A DNA stretch of 64,000 nt from Thermoplasmatales archaeon. Lineage in GTDB: Archaea > Thermoplasmatota > E2 > DHVEG-1. Every line of letters begins with the position of its first letter. Position 1 is the first letter of the stretch. The notes under the pieces are model-generated. The model worked only from the letters and a program-made list of their open reading frames with translations, made no database searches and was not told the DNA's origin. The translations under genes were made by a program, and so were the position numbers. Positions 51,620-61,963 of the stretch are shown here, piece by piece. The DNA lies in NCBI GenBank assembly GCA_020350825.1, contig CP070724.1, positions 1,697,002 to 1,761,001 on the forward strand, read 5' to 3'.

Positions 51620-53233
51620 GTGAACAATAGTACACTTAGAAAAAATATAGTGTTTACAATAATATTTTTTATTTTGATGAGTGCTGTACCAAATATTAGT
51701 GGAACAATTGGAGGTGATCGCTTAAATTTTGAGAAAAATGTCAAAAACGCTCATCAGGAAAGTTCGTCTGTATGGAAACAACTAATAGGTAATGAAAGCG
51801 CAGGGTTTGGAAGGAGCACTACCATGGCAATTAGGGGATTAGAAATCTATAAAGATGAATTATATATTGGAACGCAGAATCTTAATAAGTCAAAATTTTT
51901 GAGACCTTCTGGGATAGATAGAATTATGATGGATGATTTTTTATTACTTGGAGGTTTATCAGACCAGTTGCCGTTCATTTTTGAGAAAAAATTATTATTA
52001 CCAATTCTTATCTCTAGAAGATTCGGAAACAACAACCATAATTTTTTGATGTTTTGGTTAAGCATGTCTTTAAACCTGGCAATGCACATGAGAGCAAGAA
52101 TGAGTGACGGGTGTGAAATATGGAAATATAACTCTAGCCTTGATACATGGTCTCAACTTATTGGCGATCATCCTGAAGCGGATATGCCAGTAGGTTTTGG
52201 AGATACAAAAACCATTGCTATATCAGTTATAAATAAATTTAAAGGCAAATTATACGTCGGAACATGGACAAATCCCCTAAAAGGATGCGAAATCTGGAGA
52301 TACGATGGTAGTAATTGGGAGCAGGTAGTAGGAGAAAATGCACTTATAAAGGGAGGATTTAATGATTCAAAGAATATCGCTGCATGGTGTATTGAAGAAT
52401 TTAACGATTATCTCTACGTTGGTACAATGAATTGGGATTACACCGATAGTGGTGGGTGTCAAATCTGGAGAACACAGGATGGCATACATTGGAGCAGAGT
52501 AGTAAATAGAGGATTTAGAGATTTCCTACCTGAGGAAGAGCAAAACGTTCATAATACATATGCTTGGAGTTCAGAAGTATTTCAAGATCATCTCTACATC
52601 GGAACATTTAACACCAACTCTGTTTTCAGATTTGAAAATGCTGGTTGTCAGCTATTAAGAACTTCAAATGGCGTAGACTGGATGAAAGTAGAATGCCCAG
52701 GTGGAGATGGTTTTGGAGAAAAAGAGAACTACGGCATTCGGTGTATGACAATTTATAATGATGATTTGTATGTTGCAACTGCCACAGATGGATATCAATT
52801 AAACGGACTTAATGTTCAAGGTTGTGAAATCTATAAGTACGATGGAGTTAATTGGACTGAGGTAATCGGAGAGGGGAGGATTAATCCAAATGAAAAGGAT
52901 GGATTTGGATCCAAATGGAATAAGTATGTCTGGTCCATGATTGTTTCATCAGATAACAAACTGTGGGTCGGTACTCTCAATATGCAAATTAGGATGATAG
53001 GAGAAGACACGAAAGGATGTGAAGTCTGGTGTTACAATGGAACAAAGTGGATACCGATTGTAAAAGAAGGTACCGGTGAAATAGATAATGGCTTTGGTAA
53101 CATTTACAATGAAGGTGCACGTGGGATGATAGAGTATCCTGCAGGAAGTAGAAATATTGTCGTAGGAACATTTAAACTAACAAAGCCTTTTGAAACTCCA
53201 GAAGGATGCGAGATATGGATGCGGTATGGATAG
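51620..53233 (+). CDS. Exported beta-propeller-like protein
   Basis: 537 residues with a signal peptide (about 10-30). The rest is a repeated pattern of four-strand blades containing LYVGT and GCEIWxYDG, for example LYVGTWTNPLKGCEIWRYDG and LYVGTMNWDYTDSGGCQIW. About six or seven copies suggest a propeller. Cys in each repeat may form disulfides. Such proteins bind proteins or glycans; no catalytic site is seen. GTG 51620 follows GGAGAG. It lies 170 bases after the transglutaminase-like gene, with its own TATA-like sequence. Confidence 0.8.
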   Translation: MNNSTLRKNIVFTIIFFILMSAVPNISGTIGGDRLNFEKNVKNAHQESSSVWKQLIGNESAGFGRSTTMAIRGLEIYKDELYIGTQNLNKSKFLRPSGIDRIMMDDFLLLGGLSDQLPFIFEKKLLLPILISRRFGNNNHNFLMFWLSMSLNLAMHMRARMSDGCEIWKYNSSLDTWSQLIGDHPEADMPVGFGDTKTIAISVINKFKGKLYVGTWTNPLKGCEIWRYDGSNWEQVVGENALIKGGFNDSKNIAAWCIEEFNDYLYVGTMNWDYTDSGGCQIWRTQDGIHWSRVVNRGFRDFLPEEEQNVHNTYAWSSEVFQDHLYIGTFNTNSVFRFENAGCQLLRTSNGVDWMKVECPGGDGFGEKENYGIRCMTIYNDDLYVATATDGYQLNGLNVQGCEIYKYDGVNWTEVIGEGRINPNEKDGFGSKWNKYVWSMIVSSDNKLWVGTLNMQIRMIGEDTKGCEVWCYNGTKWIPIVKEGTGEIDNGFGNIYNEGARGMIEYPAGSRNIVVGTFKLTKPFETPEGCEIWMRYG

Positions 53234-53300
53234 GCAACTTAACATGATTAAGGTAACAATAAATATACTATTACATAATAATATTGATTTGAGAGGATAA

Positions 53301-54281
53301 ATGATAAGACGCACATCGTTAAAAATAATGATAATTGCAATAGTTATTCAACTTCTCTGCTTTAGCTTAATAAATGGTGCTGTAAGTGAAAGCATTAATG
53401 TTAAAAAAAATGAAAATAAAGAAAGGCAAGAAAGTAGCATAAAACAAGTAAATATATCATTTGAAAGCAGCAAATATACATTATATGGAGAGATTTATTA
53501 CCCATCAAATGAATCGAAATTGTACCCTGGAATAGTCTTTTGTGAAGGGCATGGAGGTTACATAAGTGCCTACGATTGGATACCTAGAGCATTGGCTGAA
53601 GAGGGATATGTAGTATTAATTTTTGACTTTCCAGGTCAAGGTAAATCTGAAGGAATCTTTCCAAAACGATCCATTAATATTGCTATTTTAAACATCTATT
53701 TTCGATATATGTTCCTAATCGAAACACCAATTCATTATGTATTACGTGAATGGACCACCGCAACATCAGATGCTTTAACTTATCTTTTAGAGGAAAGTCC
53801 TGTAAAAAATATGATCAATAACACAAGTATTGGGTTAATAGGTCATTCACTTGGCGGGATAACTGTGACGGAGACTGCTGTTATAGATGAAAGAGTAGAT
53901 GCTATTGTTGCATTATCCCAGGGCAATCCACTAATAATCGGTAAAATTGATGTTCCGTTACAAGTTCAAGGTGGCTGTTTTGATATAGGAACATATAGTA
54001 TTCCTATAATATCACGGTGCTACAGTAAGGCAAATACTCCAAAGGAGTTAATAGCTATTGAAGGCGGTACACACCTCGGTTTTTCAACCGCATTTGGCAC
54101 GCTATGCCCATGTCCGAGATGGCAAAAAGATATTTGTTTACGATATACAATAGGTTGGTTTGATTATTTTCTAAAGAATAAAACTGATGCTTATGAGATA
54201 ATAACAACCGGTACTGATCATTTATCAAGGTTTATAAAATCTAGGTACAACTTTGGAGATGGAGATCATATTCTGGAATAA
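53301..54281 (+). CDS. Exported alpha/beta hydrolase
   Basis: 326 residues with a signal peptide (about 10-27). The hydrolase core shows the oxyanion loop EGHGGY, FPGQGKSEG, the nucleophile Ser in GLIGHSLGGIT and the catalytic His in GGTHLGF. It resembles the dienelactone hydrolase/prolyl oligopeptidase-like group. The substrate outside the cell is unknown. It is 67 bases after the propeller gene, with GAGAGG before ATG. Confidence 0.85.
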   Translation: MIRRTSLKIMIIAIVIQLLCFSLINGAVSESINVKKNENKERQESSIKQVNISFESSKYTLYGEIYYPSNESKLYPGIVFCEGHGGYISAYDWIPRALAEEGYVVLIFDFPGQGKSEGIFPKRSINIAILNIYFRYMFLIETPIHYVLREWTTATSDALTYLLEESPVKNMINNTSIGLIGHSLGGITVTETAVIDERVDAIVALSQGNPLIIGKIDVPLQVQGGCFDIGTYSIPIISRCYSKANTPKELIAIEGGTHLGFSTAFGTLCPCPRWQKDICLRYTIGWFDYFLKNKTDAYEIITTGTDHLSRFIKSRYNFGDGDHILE

Positions 54282-54322
54282 AAACAGTAAAATATACATT
54301 CCATTAAATAATAATTTCAAAG

Positions 54323-55246
54323 TTAACAAGAGGTTTCTCTTTTTATCGCATAGAGCATAGTATTTCGCATCAATCGAGTATCTCGATTTAACTTTTTAAG
54401 ACCTATATCCTTACCGCGTCCTCTTATGTTTGTGACCTCAAATACACTATAGCCTTCATTTATAAGCATCAAAATAACCGCGTTAGCAGATGATTGGAAT
54501 TTTAGTGTTAGTTGTAAAGGATGAATTTCTACGAACAATTTGATCTTATTACTTTTAAGGATATTATGCATTCCCTTAAGAACCTTCATCTCGGCCCCCT
54601 CAACATCGATTTTGATGACATCAGGGGTTGATTTTTTATCCTTAAAAAAATCATCCAAGGTAAAAGATTGAACCGATATTACTTGATCGGATTTGACTTT
54701 CGAAGAGTTAGCGGAAAGGCTAAACATTGGATTTGGATGTTTTGAATCTCCAATATAACTAACAAATCCTGGAGAATCAGTTATAGCTGCATGATATATC
54801 TGTACGTTCTTACATTCATTAAGCTTCAAGTTTTTCTCTAATAGAGAATAATTTAATTCATCCATTTCAAATGCATAGATAGTTCCATCGGACACAATCT
54901 TAGATGCTAAAAAAGTATAGTAACCAATATTAGCTCCAACATCAACAAAACCATTTGAGGTTTTTAAACTTTCAACCAGTAGCTTTGTAACATTTTCTTC
55001 ATGTATTTTACCTCTGTCACATCTTGCGTAAATCCAGAATCTTGAATAAGAATCCTCCATTGAAAAAACAAAATTTACACCGTGGGCTTCTATCGCAAAT
55101 CTTTTTGCTTTTCCATATTTTTTATTAACAATGTATTTGGAAAAATTTGATGTGATCGAAGGGATTTTGAGATAAAGTAAAGTTATAAATTCTTCTACTC
55201 CTGGAAGTCTTAGAGCTTTAGTAATAAATGTCGTCATCTTTTTCAT
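54323..55246 (-). CDS. FkbM-family methyltransferase
   Basis: 307 residues. The SAM-binding strand FVDVGANIGYYTFLASKIV and the FkbM block VIKIDVEGAEMKVLKGM are clear. FkbM-type enzymes O-methylate sugars or polyketides. With a sulfotransferase and a glycosyltransferase next door, a role in decorating surface glycans is likely. The N-terminal 75 residues are basic and less conserved. It is convergent with the hydrolase gene. Confidence 0.9.
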   Translation of the reverse strand: MKKMTTFITKALRLPGVEEFITLLYLKIPSITSNFSKYIVNKKYGKAKRFAIEAHGVNFVFSMEDSYSRFWIYARCDRGKIHEENVTKLLVESLKTSNGFVDVGANIGYYTFLASKIVSDGTIYAFEMDELNYSLLEKNLKLNECKNVQIYHAAITDSPGFVSYIGDSKHPNPMFSLSANSSKVKSDQVISVQSFTLDDFFKDKKSTPDVIKIDVEGAEMKVLKGMHNILKSNKIKLFVEIHPLQLTLKFQSSANAVILMLINEGYSVFEVTNIRGRGKDIGLKKLNRDTRLMRNTMLYAIKRETSC

Positions 55247-55402
55247 ATCATTCTTTAACCCATGGTATATTTAAGTAATATAATTTACTAATATCATAAA
55301 ACTCATATTATCAAGGTTTATATTTGATAATTTAATATGGGGAAAAGTATGTTAAATCATTTGTGTAAAAATGGTTATTTTTTGAAATCGAGGAGTTAAC
55401 TT

Positions 55403-56380
55403 ATGAAAACCAGTGAATACCATGATCAAAAACACCTAGAAAAATTAGAATATATTGATTTTAAACCTGTATTCATACTGGGCTTGCATAGATCAGGTAC
55501 AAGTATCTTATACAAAATGGTTACATCAACAGGGTGTTTCAATCCTGTAACAGCCTATCATCTTATCAAATATAACCAACTCATATATAATCATATAAAC
55601 AAACGAGAAGAATCATCCAAAGAAGAACTCACTGAATCGTTCAAAGAAAAAGGTCTTAAGGATAGGGGAATAGACAGATTACAAATAACCGCGGATTTTG
55701 CTGAGGAACATGGTTTTCTTCTTGGACAGAAAACACTTCAGATGTATATAACTCCAAAAAATCTCCCTTTGTTTACAGAATTGTGCAAAAAAATTCAGTT
55801 CATATCAGGTAATGATAAACCGATACTTCTTAAAAATCCTTATGACTTTCCAAATTTTATCTATATTAAAAAAGCATTTCCCAATGCTAAATTTGTTTTT
55901 ATTCATAGACACCCGTTCAAAACATTAAGTTCTACAATTAAAGCTATTAGAGTTTTATTAAATAATAAAAACCCTTATACAACCCAACTCTTTAAAATCT
56001 ATAATAGAATATTTGAAAATCCTTTAATATTACACACACTCAGATTTTGCTTTTCTAGAATCTCGGCGATTGGAATCATATTACTGACGAACAACTCATC
56101 GGCGGCTACAAATTACTACCTAAAAAATATCAAACATCTCTCAAAGCAAGACTATGTTTTTATAACCTATGAAGACCTATGTAAAAATCCTCAAAAAAAT
56201 ATAGAGAGAATCATGGAATTCCTAGATATTGTGTCTTACAACAAAATAGATTTTGCATCATTTATAAAACCGCGTAAGACACAGCTAGATCCTAGCGTGA
56301 GGCAACTTCGTAAATTCATATACAAAAGAATGGAAGAATATTTCAAATTTTTTGGATATAAATTAGAAGGGTATATCTAA
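55403..56380 (+). CDS. PAPS-dependent sulfotransferase
   Basis: 325 residues. The 5'-phosphosulfate loop is VFILGLHRSGTSILYKM near 28-44, and the 3'-phosphate loop FVFIHRHPFKTLSST near 165-179. The rest is helical as in carbohydrate sulfotransferases. It should move sulfate from PAPS to a glycan or other envelope molecule. ATG follows GAGGAG. It is convergent with the glycosyltransferase gene, with three bases between stops. Confidence 0.9.
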   Translation: MKTSEYHDQKHLEKLEYIDFKPVFILGLHRSGTSILYKMVTSTGCFNPVTAYHLIKYNQLIYNHINKREESSKEELTESFKEKGLKDRGIDRLQITADFAEEHGFLLGQKTLQMYITPKNLPLFTELCKKIQFISGNDKPILLKNPYDFPNFIYIKKAFPNAKFVFIHRHPFKTLSSTIKAIRVLLNNKNPYTTQLFKIYNRIFENPLILHTLRFCFSRISAIGIILLTNNSSAATNYYLKNIKHLSKQDYVFITYEDLCKNPQKNIERIMEFLDIVSYNKIDFASFIKPRKTQLDPSVRQLRKFIYKRMEEYFKFFGYKLEGYI

Positions 56381-56383
56381 ATT

Positions 56384-57445
56384 TTATGTCTTCGAATGTC
56401 TTAATAATAATTTTTGTATTTCTTCTTCAATTCTTTTCAAAGTTACTTCTTGTTTTTCAGGATTATAAGATTTTAAATTCTCTTTGTACTGATCTAAATT
56501 ATTTAAAAAATCCTTTAGGTCGTTTTCATTGAGGTACATATGATATACACCGGCCCCAAGCTTATCGATAAACTTAGCATTTAAAATCTGCTCAAATTGG
56601 TTATTTATAGGGATGGAAAAAATTGGTTTCTTAAGATATAATGCTTCACTTAAAACCGTAAAACCTCCATTTGCGATAACTGCTTTGGCGTTAGAAATAT
56701 CATGATAAAAATCATCCTCATTAAATTGTCTAAAAATTAGGTTTTCGTCAATTAGCTCTTTGTTAAAGCCATATATAATAAATGTTTCATCAATTTTCTT
56801 CAATATCCCGCAGATAAACTCGGTAGAGAGCGACGTTTGGTAAACGAAAACATGATTACCATACTTTGGCTTTTGTTTTAATATACCTTCTTGAATCAAA
56901 GGTTTCAAAAACAAAACTCGAGGATCATCAACTTGCCCCACAAAATAATCATAGATGATATACCTATCAGCGCCAAATGCAGATATTTTAAGTGCGATCA
57001 TCAGGAAAAACCATGAAATAAATTCTCCAAATGTAACTTCGTATTCCCGATGTAATAACACTTGAGGATTATCAATGCTCATACGCTTTATTTTGCTGAA
57101 ACGTGCTGCAAAGTGACTTATAGGATCGGCGTCTGTAATCAATAAATCTGGTTTAAATTCTTTGATAATCTTTCTGACCTTTAAAAAAGAAAACGGGGTA
57201 CTAACTATTGTTCTATATATCATAATTAGTATGCTGTAAAATAGCCTAACATCATTACCTTCATAGATAAACCTTGGAGATTCGATTTCTTCCACACGAT
57301 CAAATTCACTTGATAACAAATCGTAAGCCTTACCACCCGCCACGATTCTAATATCATGCTCTTTTTTAAGATGGTTTATTAAAATTCTACTCCTGCTGGC
57401 ATGCCCGAGACCTTCTCCACATAATCCATAGAGTATTTTTGCCAT
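56384..57445 (-). CDS. Glycosyltransferase, MurG-like (GT28-type fold)
   Basis: 353 residues of a two-domain GT-B fold. The N terminus KILYGLCGEGLGHASRSRIL is typical of the MJ1255-like family. The C-terminal donor site has KAVIANGGFTVLSEALYLKKPIFSIPI, which resembles the GGxxT-x2-E-x5-P site of MurG and UGT enzymes. It probably uses a UDP-sugar for surface polysaccharide or glycolipid synthesis. Confidence 0.88.
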   Translation of the reverse strand: MAKILYGLCGEGLGHASRSRILINHLKKEHDIRIVAGGKAYDLLSSEFDRVEEIESPRFIYEGNDVRLFYSILIMIYRTIVSTPFSFLKVRKIIKEFKPDLLITDADPISHFAARFSKIKRMSIDNPQVLLHREYEVTFGEFISWFFLMIALKISAFGADRYIIYDYFVGQVDDPRVLFLKPLIQEGILKQKPKYGNHVFVYQTSLSTEFICGILKKIDETFIIYGFNKELIDENLIFRQFNEDDFYHDISNAKAVIANGGFTVLSEALYLKKPIFSIPINNQFEQILNAKFIDKLGAGVYHMYLNENDLKDFLNNLDQYKENLKSYNPEKQEVTLKRIEEEIQKLLLRHSKT

Positions 57446-57536
57446 CTTTTATTATCTCCTGAATATTTACTAACAAATATTCATTTATAAATCCAACATT
57501 ACGAAATTAAAGGTTGGATTTTAAATACTTCCATAT

Positions 57537-58793
57537 TTATCCAAAAAACGGATGCATATCCTGATATCCGCTGACTCCTACCCATATGTGTGTATCCAGT
57601 CCAGGAACTGTGATGTTTGTTCTAACTAAAACTAGAAGTGCATCTGGAAGGAAACCTTTCCCTCTAGAATAAAGAATTTTTGAGTAAGGTAACAATATCT
57701 GGGTTTTAATTTCTGTCGAATTTTCAGGCCCCACCTCTTCTTCCTCAATTACAGATTTTCCGATTAATTTCCTTTCACCCCTGTCTACCCTATATATCGA
57801 AAAGGTAATATCTCGGGCAATCAATCCTATCTTATTAGGATTGATAACTTCTAATGTCATGTCACTTATAAAGCCACGTAATGTGGCTTTTAAATCAGAT
57901 TGAATTATTGCTTCAGTAGGAATTACTGAAGGTACTATATCCTCCAGGCTTGGTATATTTAATTGAGCGTCGATAGAAAAAGGTACTGACTTATTTATTC
58001 CTGCTATCTTAACTCCCGCTGAAGTGCTTGCATTAACATTCAGTGTCTTCGCATTTAACGCCTCAATGAGTATTCTTCCAGTGCCATACAGATTATAGGA
58101 ACTTTTAGCTGGTATTGTGTCCCCTATAACGTCCAAATTACCAACACTTTCGCCAGTTTCAGTTTCTATTTCGATCGACAGATCTTCAATATACATTTCG
58201 AAAGGATTAGGATTGTATACATCAATTGTTCCAGTAAAATCTATCCCTTCTTGTGTTAACTCTCCAAAATCACCCAAAATATGAACTATAGGAGCCGAAA
58301 TATCATGGATTACATCTCCTACAGAAGTTATAATATTGACAGCTACGGGTAGAGTCTTTTTTATAAAACCAAGGAATTTTACACCCACTATGCCAGTAAT
58401 TTTACTAGTTAAAGTACTATATCCTTGACCTTTAAATGCAATTTTATCGCTTGACTCAAATGTTCGGTTGGCTTTAGAAGGAATATATCCGCCTTCTATC
58501 GTTAGTCTAGCAATCTCATTTCCGTCAATTGTGTTAGCAACAACTTCAAAATTGTCTACTATGAGCTCAAACTGATTTGGATTGTAAATTTCAAGACTAT
58601 GATGGATTATTAATTCCTCTGGATTTACTTCTATAAGTTCGACTTTTATGGTGATTTCAGGCGTTTCCATTAATCGTATATCTAAAAAAATGAATACACT
58701 CACGATTATGTTTATGATTAGGATTGCTACTACTAAAATAGTAAATGCTATTCTCCTTTTACTTTTGTATAAATTAGAAGGGTTCGTACTCAT
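57537..58793 (-). CDS. Membrane-anchored protein with LEA type 2 (WHy) repeats
   Basis: 418 residues. An N-terminal helix (about 14-34) anchors a long exterior part of three similar beta-sandwich repeats, each with an NPNxF or NPN-like strand: LEIYNPNQFELIVDNFEV, IDVYNPNPFEMYIEDLSI and LEVINPNKIGLIARDITF. This is the late-embryogenesis-abundant type 2/WHy fold, found in archaea as well as plants. Function in archaea is unknown; protection or scaffolding at the envelope is possible. Confidence 0.85.
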   Translation of the reverse strand: MSTNPSNLYKSKRRIAFTILVVAILIINIIVSVFIFLDIRLMETPEITIKVELIEVNPEELIIHHSLEIYNPNQFELIVDNFEVVANTIDGNEIARLTIEGGYIPSKANRTFESSDKIAFKGQGYSTLTSKITGIVGVKFLGFIKKTLPVAVNIITSVGDVIHDISAPIVHILGDFGELTQEGIDFTGTIDVYNPNPFEMYIEDLSIEIETETGESVGNLDVIGDTIPAKSSYNLYGTGRILIEALNAKTLNVNASTSAGVKIAGINKSVPFSIDAQLNIPSLEDIVPSVIPTEAIIQSDLKATLRGFISDMTLEVINPNKIGLIARDITFSIYRVDRGERKLIGKSVIEEEEVGPENSTEIKTQILLPYSKILYSRGKGFLPDALLVLVRTNITVPGLDTHIWVGVSGYQDMHPFFG

Positions 58794-58877
58794 ATATAAT
58801 TATACATGTTTTTATATTTTATATATATTTTTCTATTTAAATTATGAGATCATTATACCATATAATGATTATCAAAA

Positions 58878-60005
58878 TTATTTTGAAATTACGAAGGAGT
58901 CAATAATACTACCATCAGGCTTTATCGATTGAAATGTTAATTTTGATTGATTTGCTGATATCATACAATAGTGATACGTCTTCTCAGAATATATTGTCCA
59001 CCAGCTTTCTCCTACATTGTAAAGTGGAGCTCCTCCGCCACCAGTCACAATGTAGTTTACACCTTTAACTCTCCCTCTTTCGTAACTATGATCATGCCCA
59101 TTGAAAACAATATCTACATTGAAGTGTGTAAAAATAGGTCTCCATAGCAATCTAAGATACAAAGTACTACCATGATTACCTGAACTATACAAAGGATGAT
59201 GGAAGAACACTATTGTAAACGGCTGCTTGTTTGTCTTTAAATCCTTTATTAGCCAGATTAATTGAGACAGTTTAAGGGCATTTCTTGGGTTGGAATCTAA
59301 GCCAACAAAATGAACTGGTCCATTATCAAATGAATACCAACGTTCATTATGAGGTAGTGAGAAATATATAAAATATGAGATTCCATGATATTCGTGATTA
59401 CCTAAAACAGGATATAGCGTGCTGTTATGAACAAACTGTGAGATTGAGAAGAAATCTACCCATTGACTTTTATTTTTTCCATCTTTAACGATATCTCCTG
59501 TATGTAAAACAAATTGTGGTTTATATTCTTCAATTTTATTTGCAACAATACTAGCATGTTGCCAGTTATTCCATACTCCACGCGTGTCTCCGTATGTAAT
59601 AAATCGAACTGTGTTGTTTCGTTCAAAAGATGTGTAAAATGAATAAATCTCGCTTTCAAAACTGTCAGAAATAACTTTGTAGTAATATTTTGTAGAAGAC
59701 GATAATCCATCTAGATTGACTATATGTAAATTTTGATTTAGTAAGGTATCTTTATATAATTCCGAGCTTATATTTCCTAAATCTAAAGTAAGTCCCCAAT
59801 GCACTTCATTTTTTGTTGTTTTTTCATTTGTTTCCCATATAATTTCTATAAAATCGGTATTTGCATTTTGAGGGTATGGGCCCACAATGATTTCAATTTG
59901 TTGAATTGATTTCTCATTATTGGAAATAGCCGAAATTGAGTTAATTATTGATGATAAAATAAGAATTGAAACAATTAAAAACTTAATGACTCTATCGGAT
60001 TTCAT
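58878..60005 (-). CDS. Exported purple acid phosphatase-like metallophosphoesterase
   Basis: 375 residues: signal peptide (about 8-28), an N-terminal fibronectin-like domain with NEVHWG and SSTKYYYKV, and a catalytic domain with FITYGDTRG, LHTGDIVKDG, LGNHEYH, FFHHPLYSSGNHG and FNGHDHSYER. These give the two-metal centre of purple acid phosphatases. It should release phosphate from esters outside the cell. It is unrelated in domain order to the phosphoesterase at 33822. Confidence 0.92.
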   Translation of the reverse strand: MKSDRVIKFLIVSILILSSIINSISAISNNEKSIQQIEIIVGPYPQNANTDFIEIIWETNEKTTKNEVHWGLTLDLGNISSELYKDTLLNQNLHIVNLDGLSSSTKYYYKVISDSFESEIYSFYTSFERNNTVRFITYGDTRGVWNNWQHASIVANKIEEYKPQFVLHTGDIVKDGKNKSQWVDFFSISQFVHNSTLYPVLGNHEYHGISYFIYFSLPHNERWYSFDNGPVHFVGLDSNPRNALKLSQLIWLIKDLKTNKQPFTIVFFHHPLYSSGNHGSTLYLRLLWRPIFTHFNVDIVFNGHDHSYERGRVKGVNYIVTGGGGAPLYNVGESWWTIYSEKTYHYCMISANQSKLTFQSIKPDGSIIDSFVISK

Positions 60006-60112
60006 GTTAATTATTAATAAGAATTTTAGATATATATAATTTTTCTGATTAATGTTAATTGAATTTGAAAAAATCTTTAAAGTATGTTATTATACTGGGA
60101 GGCGTGATCTTT

Positions 60113-60787
60113 ATGACATCTAGAAAAAGTCAAAGAAAAAGATCGAATCCCGCGAAAAAACGAACTCCATTTGAATCAAAAGGAGTAAAAATTGGAATTA
60201 TTGTAATATTTATAGCGATTGTTGCCATCGCGGCAATTTATCTTTTTAGTGGAAGTGGTGAAGAAGATAATGGGGTTGTTGGAAATCCTATTGCAGTTTT
60301 TGATACAACAATGGGAACGATAAAAGTTGAGCTATTTGAAGACAAGGTACCAATAACAGCAGGGAATTTTAAGGACTTAGCAAATGATAATTTTTACGAT
60401 GGAACAAAATTTCATAGGATTTCTCCTGGTTTTATGATTCAAGGAGGAGATCCTAAATCTAAGGATAATGATCCAAGTGACGATGGAACAGGCGGTCCTG
60501 GTTATTCAATAGATGATGAATTCCATGATGAATTAAAAAATTTAAGAGGGATGATTTCTATGGCTAATAGTGGACCAAATACAGGGGGGAGTCAATTCTT
60601 CATTTTAGTAGCAGATGCATCATGGTTAGATGGAGCCCATGCAGTATTTGGACAGGTAATAGAAGGAATGGGTGTGGTTGACAACATTGCAAATATGGAT
60701 CATGATGGTAGATTTGATCCAAACCCTGGGGGAGGTCGTCCAATAACTGATGTTGTTATCAATTCTATCACTATTGAGTATCAATAA
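60113..60787 (+). CDS. Membrane-anchored cyclophilin peptidyl-prolyl isomerase
   Basis: 224 residues. A basic N terminus ([15 protein letters not shown]) and one helix at about 26-46 anchor an exterior cyclophilin domain with [20 protein letters not shown], the catalytic Arg in FHR, and [15 protein letters not shown]. It helps fold exported proteins. ATG 60113 follows GGGAGG and GTGATC; a longer reading from 60059 is less likely. The next gene, 13 bases on, is a cytosolic copy. Confidence 0.92.
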   Translation: MTSRKSQRKRSNPAKKRTPFESKGVKIGIIVIFIAIVAIAAIYLFSGSGEEDNGVVGNPIAVFDTTMGTIKVELFEDKVPITAGNFKDLANDNFYDGTKFHRISPGFMIQGGDPKSKDNDPSDDGTGGPGYSIDDEFHDELKNLRGMISMANSGPNTGGSQFFILVADASWLDGAHAVFGQVIEGMGVVDNIANMDHDGRFDPNPGGGRPITDVVINSITIEYQ

Positions 60788-60800
60788 AGGAGTGGAAAAA

Positions 60801-61271
60801 ATGACAAATAAGGTAGCAGAATTTATAACAAATAAAGGTAATTTTAAAATCGAGCTTTTTAATGATAAGGCACCGGTAACAACTGGAAATTTCATGAAAT
60901 TAGTAAATGATGGTTTCTACAATGGACTTATTTTCCATCGAGTCATTCCAAATTTTATGATACAAGGTGGATGTCCAGATGGAACTGGCAGAGGAGGACC
61001 TGGATATACTATAAAAGATGAGTTTCATCCTGATCTAAAGCATGATACAAAAGGCATACTATCAATGGCAAATGCAGGTCCTAATACAGGAGGATCCCAG
61101 TTTTTCATAACTGTAGCTCCAACACCATGGCTTGACAGGCATCATTCTGTCTTTGGAAAAGTTATTGAAGGAATGGATGTCGTTGATGCCATATCTAAAG
61201 TTAAAACGGTTAGAAATGACAAACCACTAGAAAACGTTATAATAAACAAGATAACAATAGAAAACAAATAA
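60801..61271 (+). CDS. Cytosolic cyclophilin peptidyl-prolyl isomerase
   Basis: 156 residues, a bare cyclophilin domain without a signal or helix. The active-site strand [14 protein letters not shown] and [24 protein letters not shown] are complete. GGAGTGG precedes ATG 60801. It is clearly a tandem paralogue of the anchored enzyme just upstream, so one serves inside the cell and one outside. Confidence 0.95.
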   Translation: MTNKVAEFITNKGNFKIELFNDKAPVTTGNFMKLVNDGFYNGLIFHRVIPNFMIQGGCPDGTGRGGPGYTIKDEFHPDLKHDTKGILSMANAGPNTGGSQFFITVAPTPWLDRHHSVFGKVIEGMDVVDAISKVKTVRNDKPLENVIINKITIENK

Positions 61272-61282
61272 TGGTGATCTTT

Positions 61283-61762
61283 ATGACCATTCTTTCTGAC
61301 GAAGATATTCAGAACTCTGTTAAAAAAAGTGAACTTAGCATCGAACCGTTTAACCAAAAAAACCTCACACCAAATGGATACGATTTATCTATTGAAGAGA
61401 TTTATATTAAGAAATCAAATCAACATATTAATGAAGGAATTGCATTAATACTACCTATGACGTGGTTTGCTATTAGTACAAAAGAATTTGTTAAAATGGG
61501 TCCGCAGATCTCTTCACAGCTCTGGATAAGGTCAAGCTATGCTCGAAAAGGAATATTAGCAAGTTTCGGAAAAGTCGATGCTGGATTTCATGGTACGTTG
61601 ACCATTGGCTGTTTTAACTCTAGTGATCAAGAAGTCGAAATTCCAATTGGGGACAGATTCTGTCAGATTGTATTTGAGCGTCTTTCTACAGTCCCAAAGG
61701 CCCTCTATAATGAGCGTTCGGGTACATATCAGAATCAACGTGGTATTACATTAAAACGCTAA
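61283..61762 (+). CDS. dcd: dCTP deaminase
   Basis: 159 residues of the dCTP deaminase/dUTPase family, supplying dUTP or dUMP for ThyX. LTPNGYDLSIEEIYI, WIRSSYARKGI (the phosphate-binding RSS-x-AR), and VDAGFHGTLTIGCFNSS are present; the catalytic Glu lies in the VDAGF region variant. The C terminus YQNQRGIT closes the active site. ATG 61283 follows GGTGATC; the ATG at 61271 overlaps the cyclophilin stop and lacks its own ribosome binding site. Confidence 0.92.
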   Translation: MTILSDEDIQNSVKKSELSIEPFNQKNLTPNGYDLSIEEIYIKKSNQHINEGIALILPMTWFAISTKEFVKMGPQISSQLWIRSSYARKGILASFGKVDAGFHGTLTIGCFNSSDQEVEIPIGDRFCQIVFERLSTVPKALYNERSGTYQNQRGITLKR

Positions 61763-61963
61763 ATCTTTCTTTTTATTTAAATAGAATAAAAAGTAATAAC
61801 TTAAACTCCAAAACTATTTAATCAATAAAATCTCTCATTTACTATGTCCTGACAAAATTTTAATTATGTGATAACCGTTGTAAAACGTAATGTAGAGTAA
61901 TGTAATAGGTATATTTTATATACAGCTTAATAGATTGCTACAAAAAAGTAGGAGAGATGTGAA

